This document shows positions 1 through 4,864 of a DNA stretch of 9,735 bases, piece by piece. The notes beneath the pieces were generated by a model. The model saw nothing but the letters and a program-made list of their open reading frames with translations, was not told where the DNA came from and did no database searches. This DNA is from HGM12587 sp964561705. GTDB taxonomy: Bacteria > Bacillota > Clostridia > Lachnospirales > Lachnospiraceae. Position numbers and translations under genes: made by a program. The stretch covers positions 1-9,735 of the forward strand of contig CAZLQJ010000063.1 of assembly GCA_964561705.1 (NCBI GenBank), given 5' to 3'. Position 1 is the first letter of the stretch. Every line of letters starts with the position of its first letter.

Positions 1-5
1 CTCAT
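1..5 (-). CDS. Start of the next gene, probably rpmE (50S ribosomal protein L31); cut by the window edge
   Basis: Only an ATG (5 to 3) and two bases (AG) of the second codon are inside the window, so the product cannot be read. The start is credible because a Shine-Dalgarno-like AGAGGTGA (complement of 11-18) lies six bases upstream of the ATG, behind a strong promoter and a structured leader. The AG of codon 2 allows Arg or Ser, compatible with an L31 beginning Met-Arg. Known gene order in clostridia commonly places rpmE directly after rho. The identity is therefore an inference from synteny, not from protein sequence. Confidence 0.5.
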
Positions 6-128
6 GATTTTCACCTCTCATATTGTATTGTGAACTTCCGAACACGATTCCCGGTCAATGCCGCTCCGATGTTTCCACGGCAAGATCCCCCGGGCTAACC
101 CTGCAAGTCCCTACAGTTTTTCATTAAC
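6..128 (-). ncRNA. Structured 5' leader of the putative rpmE gene (candidate L31 autoregulatory leader)
   Basis: The transcript from the promoter at 135-163 would have a leader of roughly 120 nt. On the minus-strand RNA three helices nest inside one another. The outer GGACUU (110 to 105) pairs with AAGUUC (37 to 32), the middle CCCGG (94 to 90) with CCGGG (54 to 50), and the inner UGCCG (82 to 78) with CGGCA (63 to 59), leaving a 14-nt apical loop. Many ribosomal protein genes carry such leaders, where the protein binds its own mRNA, and leader families for L31 have been proposed. The structure is found by eye; no energy calculation or covariance test was possible. No terminator-like U tract is seen, so control would more likely be at translation. 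The transcription start (about 128) is estimated from the -10 position. Confidence 0.45.
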
Positions 129-134
129 CATTGC

Positions 135-163
135 ATTATAGCATAGCAATGTAACGGGTGCAA
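135..163 (-). promoter_or_regulatory. Sigma-A-type promoter for the putative rpmE transcript
   Basis: On the minus strand the -35 box is TTGCAC (163 to 158), the spacer is exactly 17 bp, and the -10 box is TATAAT (140 to 135), identical to consensus. It starts only about ten bases past the rho stop codon, so the downstream gene can be made independently of rho. No intrinsic terminator for rho is seen before it, so readthrough from rho is also possible. Confidence 0.75.
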
Positions 164-171
164 GCATATTT

Positions 172-1485
172 TTACAGAAATCTTGACTTTTTAACAGTCT
201 GAACAAATTCTTCATTATTTTTTGTATGTGCAAACATATTTAAGATATTATCTACCGCTTCTTCCGGTTTTACACCATTGAATGCCTTTCTCATAATATC
301 CATCGCTTCCTGTTCTTCCGGTTTAAACAGAAGATCCTCTCTTCTCGTGCCGGAACGGGCAATGTCAATGGCCGGGAAAACTCTTTTTTCTGATAATTTC
401 CGGTCAAGTACCAGTTCCATATTTCCGGTTCCCTTAAATTCTTCAAATACCACATCATCCATCTTGCTTCCCGTATCAACCAGCGCGGTTGCAAGAATGG
501 TCAGACTGCCACCTTCCCGCATGTTTCTGGCTGCACCAAAGAAACGTTTCGGCATATGAAGGGCCGCCGGATCCAGACCGCCGGACAATGTACGGCCACT
601 TGGCGGCACTGTCAGGTTATAGGCTCTTGCAAGACGGGTAATGGAATCTAACAGGATTGCAACATCCTTTCCATGTTCCACCAGACGTTTTGCTCTTTCG
701 ATCACCATTTCCGAAACACGTTTATGATGCTCCGGCAATTCATCAAACGTAGAATAGATTACTTCTACATTTGGTCCTTCAATCGCCTCTTTAATATCCG
801 TCACTTCTTCCGGACGTTCATCGATCAAAAGGATGATCAGATGCATTTCCGGATTGTTGATGGTAATCGACTTTGCAACATCCTTCAGCAAGGTTGTCTT
901 ACCTGCTTTTGGCGGTGAAACGATCATTCCCCTCTGTCCCTTTCCAATTGGGGAAATCTCATCTACAATACGCATTGCCACACTTCCGCCTTTTCTCTCC
1001 AAATAAATTCTCTGATTAGGAAAGATTGGTGTCATATCTTCGAAATTCTTGCGTTTTGCCGCCTCTGACGGACGAATTCCATTGATAGCTGTCAGATACA
1101 GCAAGGCGCTGAATTTTTCCTTCTCACTTTTGATTTTTGTATTTCCGGTCAGGATATCTCCTGTTTTTAACCCAAATCTTCTGATCTGTGCCGGAGCTAC
1201 ATAGATATCATTTTCCCCCGGCAGATAATTCGCCGAACGGATAAAGCCAAATCCGTCTGACATTACTTCCAAAATACCTGTTACGGTATTCCCACTATCC
1301 AATTGTGCAATCTCAGGAGAAATCGAATTTTCTTTTAACTCCTTCTGACGTTTCTCCTTGTCATCTTCCTGAAGCATTGCTTCGATCAAGGCATCCTTTT
1401 TCATGACAGATATCCCTTTCATGCCTCTGGCTTTGGCAACAGCCTTTAACTCTGCCAATGGCAAAGACTCATATTTCTCTCTCAT
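172..1485 (-). CDS. rho: Transcription termination factor Rho
   Basis: ATP-dependent hexameric RNA helicase that loads on untranslated RNA and releases RNA polymerase. The 437-residue product is intact and near the family's usual length. An N-terminal Rho_N/SAP-like helical domain (about 5-40) precedes a cold-shock-like RNA-binding domain (about 66-140) with the GFGFIRS patch at 78-84. The RecA-type ATPase follows: Walker A PPKAGKTT (191-198), the DERPEE motif with the catalytic Glu near 223-224, Walker B DVAILLD (274-280), a Q-loop region with SGGLDPAALH (301-310), an R-loop GSKMDD (339-344), and an arginine-finger segment RSGTR (377-381). There is no long N-terminal insertion, unlike some actinobacterial or clostridial Rho proteins. 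The start is supported by AGGAGA (complement of 1491-1496) five bases upstream. It is probably transcribed alone from the divergent region, and no terminator hairpin follows the stop. Confidence 0.98.
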   Translation of the reverse strand: MREKYESLPLAELKAVAKARGMKGISVMKKDALIEAMLQEDDKEKRQKELKENSISPEIAQLDSGNTVTGILEVMSDGFGFIRSANYLPGENDIYVAPAQIRRFGLKTGDILTGNTKIKSEKEKFSALLYLTAINGIRPSEAAKRKNFEDMTPIFPNQRIYLERKGGSVAMRIVDEISPIGKGQRGMIVSPPKAGKTTLLKDVAKSITINNPEMHLIILLIDERPEEVTDIKEAIEGPNVEVIYSTFDELPEHHKRVSEMVIERAKRLVEHGKDVAILLDSITRLARAYNLTVPPSGRTLSGGLDPAALHMPKRFFGAARNMREGGSLTILATALVDTGSKMDDVVFEEFKGTGNMELVLDRKLSEKRVFPAIDIARSGTRREDLLFKPEEQEAMDIMRKAFNGVKPEEAVDNILNMFAHTKNNEEFVQTVKKSRFL

Positions 1486-1509
1486 ATTTTTCTCCTATAA
1501 TGAAAAATT

Positions 1510-1524
1510 CGGCCGATCTGGCCA
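1510..1524 (-). promoter_or_regulatory. Short hairpin in the rho 5' leader
   Basis: The minus-strand RNA reads UGGCC, a 5-nt loop AGAUC, then GGCCG, followed by AAUUUUU. This gives four GC-rich pairs plus one U-G. It lies between the candidate rho promoter and the rho ribosome-binding site. The layout resembles a minimal intrinsic attenuator, but the stem is too short for confidence. Confidence 0.25.
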
Positions 1525-1554
1525 GAAAAACTTAAATAATCTACTGATTGATAA

Positions 1555-1583
1555 AGTATATCCCATTTTCATAAAAATGGAAA
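1555..1583 (-). promoter_or_regulatory. Candidate rho promoter
   Basis: On the minus strand a -10 box TATACT (1560 to 1555) sits 17 bp from a weak -35 box TTTCCA (1583 to 1578). A-rich runs spaced along about 1588-1625 lie upstream of the -35 and could act as an UP-element-like or bent sequence. The predicted leader is about 65 nt long. The match is fair for the -10 box and only partial for the -35 box. Confidence 0.4.
1563..1580. repeat. 7-bp perfect inverted repeat in the divergent promoter region
   Basis: CCATTTT (1563-1569), a 4-nt spacer CATA, then AAAATGG (1574-1580). It falls between the -35 and -10 boxes of the candidate rho promoter and overlaps the -10 of the first plus-strand candidate. 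It could be a protein-binding palindrome or a chance feature of an AT-rich intergenic stretch. Confidence 0.5.
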
Positions 1584-1659
1584 GTCCTTTTTGTCGGAAA
1601 TCCATTTGATTTTTGCTTTTTCCTATGTTAGATTTGTATCATGCGATAAATTTACAGAC

Positions 1660-1664
1660 AGGAG
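1660..1664 (+). promoter_or_regulatory. Ribosome-binding site fixing the radical SAM start at 1672
   Basis: AGGAG lies seven bases before the ATG at 1672. No comparable site lies before the in-frame upstream ATG at 1591, whose 27 extra residues also look unlike the family. This decides for the shorter protein. Confidence 0.85.
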
Positions 1665-1671
1665 AACAGCA

Positions 1672-2616
1672 ATGCATACCTGGGGCGAAAAACCATACCA
1701 TTCTCTGGACTATGAATTAAAACAAAGATTTGGTGAAAAAGTTTACAAACTGACTCTCAACGGCGGTATGAGCTGCCCAAACAGGGACGGAAAGATCAGC
1801 TTCGGCGGATGTATTTTCTGCAGCGAAGGAGGCAGCGGTGATTTTGCTTCCTGTGCAGACCTCTCGATTCCGGCGCAGATTGAAGATGCAAAGAAACGGC
1901 TGTCGGGAAAACGTCCCGTCCAGCAATACATTGCCTATTTTCAGGCATATACCAACACCTATGGTCCTATTGAACATCTGCGAAAGATTTTTACGGAAGC
2001 AATTGAGGATCCGCAGATCCTTCTTCTTTCCATTGCTACACGACCGGATTGCCTGCCGGATGAGGTTTTGGATCTTCTCGAAGAATTAAATCAGAAAAAG
2101 CCGGTCTGGGTGGAACTGGGACTTCAGACCATTCACGAAAAAAGTGCCCGCTTGATCCGGCGCGGATACCCGCTTTCTGTCTTTACGGATGCAGTCGAGC
2201 GGCTACATCAGCGTGGAATAGAAGTTGTTACACATGTGATCTTAGGACTTCCTGGCGAAACAAAGGAAGCCATGCTCGAGACCATTGACTATCTGAATAC
2301 GCTGCCAATCCAAGGCATAAAACTGCAGCTTCTACACATACTAAAAGGAACTGATCTTGCGGATTATTACCTTTCCCAACCCTTCCACGTACTAGAAGAA
2401 GAGGAATATGTGAATCTGATCTTAGACTGCATCGAGCATTTACGGCCGGAAATTACGATCCACCGCATTACCGGGGACGGACCTAGGGATCTTTTGATTG
2501 CTCCCCTCTGGAGCAGTGCCAAACGTTCAGTGCTGAATCACATCCATCATCAGATGAAGATCAAAAATTCCTGGCAGGGAAAATATTTGGAACAGGAGGG
2601 AAAAACTCATGGCTGA
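1672..2616 (+). CDS. TIGR01212 family (YhcC/YtqA-type) radical SAM protein
   Basis: A 314-residue iron-sulfur enzyme of the radical S-adenosylmethionine superfamily with an Elp3-like core. The N-terminal signature GGMSCPNRDG followed by GGCIFC gives cysteines at 35, 47 and 50. This Cys-x11-Cys-x2-Cys pattern is characteristic of the YhcC/TIGR01212 family, in place of the classic CxxxCxxC, and should hold the 4Fe-4S cluster. The core continues with QAYTNTYGP (91-99), the TRPDCLPDE segment (123-131), WVELGLQT (146-153) and HVILGLPGE (188-196). The C-terminal part carries GIKLQLLHILKGTDLA and HRITGDGPRDLL, typical of the family. The biochemical role is not settled to my knowledge; a part in tRNA or other nucleic acid modification is a plausible inference from the Elp3-like relationship. 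It overlaps the next gene by 8 bp, so the two are probably coupled. Confidence 0.93.
   Translation: MHTWGEKPYHSLDYELKQRFGEKVYKLTLNGGMSCPNRDGKISFGGCIFCSEGGSGDFASCADLSIPAQIEDAKKRLSGKRPVQQYIAYFQAYTNTYGPIEHLRKIFTEAIEDPQILLLSIATRPDCLPDEVLDLLEELNQKKPVWVELGLQTIHEKSARLIRRGYPLSVFTDAVERLHQRGIEVVTHVILGLPGETKEAMLETIDYLNTLPIQGIKLQLLHILKGTDLADYYLSQPFHVLEEEEYVNLILDCIEHLRPEITIHRITGDGPRDLLIAPLWSSAKRSVLNHIHHQMKIKNSWQGKYLEQEGKTHG
2594..2600 (+). promoter_or_regulatory. Strong ribosome-binding site of the DUF4364 gene inside the upstream gene
   Basis: AGGAGGG lies eight bases before the ATG at 2609, within the last codons of the radical SAM gene. It supports the overlapping start and suggests translational coupling. 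Confidence 0.85.
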
Positions 2617-3121
2617 AACACAGACTTTATATAAACTCATCATTCTGACAATGCTTGATCGTGTGGATTTTCCATTAACCAACGCTCAGATTTCAGATTT
2701 TATTCTCACAAAAGAATATACCAATTACTTTACCTTGCAGCAGGTACTCTCCGAACTGGCAGAGACCGGTCTGGCACAGATTCATACCGTACGAAACAGT
2801 ACCTATTACGAGATGACGGAACAGGGCAAGGACACCTTGAACTATTTTGGCAATATGGTGTCTTCCGCGATCCTGGAAGATATGGACAGATATTTCAAAG
2901 AAAATGCCATTGCATTGCGCGATGAAACCTCGGTACGTGCCGATTATTTTGAAAACAATCACGAAGAATATTCCGTCCGGCTTCGGGTAATGGAAAAAGA
3001 AGCACCGATCATCGATCTAACCTTATCCGTACCCACGGAAGCTCAGGCAAATTCCATCTGTAACCATTGGAAAGAAAAAAATCAAAAAATCTATGCCTAT
3101 CTGATGCAGGAACTTCTGTAA
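2609..3121 (+). CDS. DUF4364 family winged-helix protein
   Basis: A 170-residue soluble protein that I recognise as the DUF4364 family common in clostridia; the function is unknown. Residues about 6-80 look like a winged helix-turn-helix. The parts are a first helix (LYKLIILTMLDRV), the segment LTNAQISDFIL (23-33), a recognition-like helix FTLQQVLSELAETGL (41-55), and a beta-wing ending in YYEMTEQGKDTLNYF. Such folds often bind DNA, which suggests a transcriptional regulator, but no target is evident. The C-terminal half (about 87-170) is mixed alpha/beta with no recognised catalytic motif or membrane segment. The ATG overlaps the end of the radical SAM gene by 8 bp and has an AGGAGG site. 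The stop codon lies in the left arm of the terminator at 3120-3157, so the gene ends the operon. Confidence 0.9.
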   Translation: MAETQTLYKLIILTMLDRVDFPLTNAQISDFILTKEYTNYFTLQQVLSELAETGLAQIHTVRNSTYYEMTEQGKDTLNYFGNMVSSAILEDMDRYFKENAIALRDETSVRADYFENNHEEYSVRLRVMEKEAPIIDLTLSVPTEAQANSICNHWKEKNQKIYAYLMQELL

Positions 3122-3157
3122 AAAATGGTCCCCGACATTTGTCGGAGACCATTTTTT
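3120..3157. terminator. Bidirectional intrinsic terminator between convergent genes
   Basis: Six A (3120-3125), TGGTC (3126-3130), one C, CCGAC (3132-3136), a 4-nt ATTT loop, GTCGG (3141-3145), one A, GACCA (3147-3151), six T (3152-3157). The arms pair fully apart from one C/A mismatch. A and T tracts flank both sides, so it reads as hairpin plus U tract in either direction. It should end the DUF4364 transcript and the long minus-strand operon. Confidence 0.93.
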
Positions 3158-4271
3158 AATGACTTCGATATTCATTTAGATCTTTGATCATTTCTTTTGC
3201 ATCCTGTAGGATCTGATCAAAAGCACCCGCCTTATACAGATTTACCAGGATAATCCCGATTGGTACCGCCAGGATCATTCCAAACACGCCACTGATACGA
3301 TACCCGATAAACATGACGATCAGGGTAACCAAAGGATCCAGTCCTACCGTATCACCTACAAATTTGGGCTGCAGTAACTGATGAACCAAAAGGCAGACCA
3401 GATAAATAATGATCAAACCCACCGCCAGATAGTAATCTCCTGTCATCAGTTGGAACAAGGCCCAGGGCCAGATGGCCGTTCCTGTCCCCAAAAACGGCAG
3501 AAAATCCAAAAGTGCGATGAGCAGCGCCCATAGAATCGCATAATCAATTCCTAGGCTCAAAAATCCCACAAACAAAATGGCTGCGATCACACCCATGATC
3601 TTAAACTGTGCCATAAAATATCCGCCTACAGCCTTCGAAAATATCTTTTTCAACCATATCCAACGTTCAAATACAGAATTGGGCAGCAGCTTTTTCAGTC
3701 CCTCTGTAATGCGTTCCCTGTCGGCGACAAAAAAATATGCCGATAGAAACATAAAGATTGTCTGCACCATGAGATTTGGAAGATTGCTTACCAGATCCCC
3801 GGCAGCACTTAGTGTCGGTGCCCCCAGAGTACCGATAAAATCACCAATATAACTGTCAATGTTCGCTACAAATTCATCCAGATCCATCTGAAACTTCATC
3901 GGAAAACGGGTTAAGCTCCTGGACAGATTGTCCCCGATATACCGAAATCCATCCATCATTGCTTCATACATTTCCGGGAGATTTTCCATAAATCCGATTC
4001 CCTCACGGATCAGCCAGGAAACGCCTACATAAGCGCTGACGATGACCAGCGCCAAAACACCCACAATGACCATCCAAGATCCGTGTTTTCTGACAAGTTT
4101 TAACCTTTTTTCAAAAAAACGTACCAAGGGATTGGCAATGAGCGAAATGATCCATCCAATGACAAATGGCATAAAAAAGCGCAAAAATTTTGGTAACAAT
4201 AAACATATCAGTAAAATCCCTACAATATAAATCAAAAGATTTAGAATGGTTTTTACATGTTTAGACTGCAT
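3156..4271 (-). CDS. AI-2E family membrane protein, YtvI-like (sporulation integral membrane protein)
   Basis: A 371-residue polytopic membrane protein of the AI-2E transporter (PF01594) family. Hydrophobic segments lie at about 8-26, 29-48, 65-86, 168-184, 226-241, 245-270, 281-300 and 312-353, with a large soluble loop at about 90-165 as usual for this family. Family marks include PKFVGDTVGLDPL (302-314), the GTGTAIWPWA segment (272-281) and a C-terminal FIGYRISGVFGMILAVPIG. The pattern resembles Bacillus YtvI, a sporulation-associated member. The true substrate, if any, is unknown, and the AI-2E name does not prove autoinducer transport. The gene overlaps engB, so it is probably the last gene of the tig operon. 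The start is uncertain: ATG at 4271, or in-frame TTG at 4283, which has an AGGAG only two bases away. The stop lies in the shared terminator. Confidence 0.9.
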   Translation of the reverse strand: MQSKHVKTILNLLIYIVGILLICLLLPKFLRFFMPFVIGWIISLIANPLVRFFEKRLKLVRKHGSWMVIVGVLALVIVSAYVGVSWLIREGIGFMENLPEMYEAMMDGFRYIGDNLSRSLTRFPMKFQMDLDEFVANIDSYIGDFIGTLGAPTLSAAGDLVSNLPNLMVQTIFMFLSAYFFVADRERITEGLKKLLPNSVFERWIWLKKIFSKAVGGYFMAQFKIMGVIAAILFVGFLSLGIDYAILWALLIALLDFLPFLGTGTAIWPWALFQLMTGDYYLAVGLIIIYLVCLLVHQLLQPKFVGDTVGLDPLVTLIVMFIGYRISGVFGMILAVPIGIILVNLYKAGAFDQILQDAKEMIKDLNEYRSH

Positions 4272-4849
4272 ATCGTTTCCCAAATCTCCTCTCTGCCCTG
4301 CTTGGTCGTTGCTGAAAACGGAATAACTACCGTTCCCGGTTTCACATTCAATCCCGTTTTGATCATCTTTACATGTTTCTGTATCTGACTTCGATTGATC
4401 TTGTCCATTTTTGTGGCAATGATGATCGGATCATATCCCTGATATACGATCCATTCATACATATTTTTATCATTTGCTGACGGTTCATGACGAATATCCA
4501 CCAGCAGAAAGACCGCCTTGAGCATTTCAGATTTGTTTAAGTAACGTTCAATGAGTTTTCCCCATTTTGCTTTCACTTCTTCACTGACTTTTGCGTAACC
4601 ATATCCTGGAAGATCCACAAAATAAACTTCATCATTAACCTTATAAAAGTTAATGGTCTGCGTTTTCCCCGGCTGTGAAGAAGTTCTCGCCAGAGCTTTG
4701 CGATTTACCAGAGCATTGATCAAGGAGGACTTACCCACATTGGATTTCCCCGCAAATGCGATCTCAATCTTATCATTGTCAGGAAACGTACTGGTAATAC
4801 CACAAACCGTCTCCAATTCTACACTTTTTATAATCATTTTACTTTCCAT
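4253..4849 (-). CDS. engB: Ribosome biogenesis GTP-binding protein EngB/YihA/YsxC
   Basis: A 198-residue GTPase of the TrmE-Era-EngA-EngB group, required for late assembly of the large ribosomal subunit in Bacillus and other bacteria. The motifs are in order: G1 GKSNVGKSS (34-42), the switch I segment PGKTQT (60-65), G3 DLPGYGYA (79-86), G4 TKMD (146-149) and G5 SAT (179-181). The length is typical and no extra domains are present. The start ATG at 4849 has AAGGAG eight bases upstream; a second in-frame ATG four codons later has no better site. It begins 12 bases after the lon stop codon. The lon-engB order is common in Firmicutes and fits a shared transcript. Its 3' end overlaps the following membrane protein gene. 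Confidence 0.97.
   Translation of the reverse strand: MESKMIIKSVELETVCGITSTFPDNDKIEIAFAGKSNVGKSSLINALVNRKALARTSSQPGKTQTINFYKVNDEVYFVDLPGYGYAKVSEEVKAKWGKLIERYLNKSEMLKAVFLLVDIRHEPSANDKNMYEWIVYQGYDPIIIATKMDKINRSQIQKHVKMIKTGLNVKPGTVVIPFSATTKQGREEIWETICSLNM
4284..4292 (-). promoter_or_regulatory. Awkwardly spaced ribosome-binding site of the YtvI-like gene
   Basis: On the minus strand AGAGGAG lies only two bases before the TTG at 4283 and about 14 bases before the ATG at 4271. Neither spacing is ideal. A weaker GGGA sits seven bases before the ATG. Initiation may depend on translation of the overlapping engB gene. Confidence 0.5.
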
Positions 4850-4857
4850 GATCCGTT

Positions 4858-4864
4858 CTCCTTA
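4858..4864 (-). promoter_or_regulatory. lon stop codon fused with the engB ribosome-binding site
   Basis: The minus strand reads TAAGGAG: the TAA ends lon and the overlapping AAGGAG is the engB ribosome-binding site. Ribosomes ending lon stand on the engB initiation region, so coupled translation is likely. Confidence 0.8.

Larger units (their letters stand above)
1548..1642 (+). promoter_or_regulatory. Two candidate promoters for the radical SAM gene
   Basis: Two options are seen on the plus strand. The first is TTGATA (1548-1553) with TAAAAA (1572-1577) at 18-bp spacing, which runs face to face with the candidate rho promoter. The second is TTGCTT (1613-1618) with TATCAT (1637-1642) at 18-bp spacing, close to the start codon. 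Neither is strong, and the sequence alone cannot choose between them. Confidence 0.3.

Noticed and set aside
1..171. T-box or metabolite riboswitch in the leader of the putative rpmE gene
   Set aside because: No T-box sequence or known riboswitch core was recognised, and there is no terminator; a ribosomal protein leader fits the context better.
1591..1671. N-terminal extension of the radical SAM protein from an upstream ATG
   Set aside because: The 27 extra residues do not look like the family, there is no ribosome-binding site, and the ATG at 1672 has AGGAG at good spacing.
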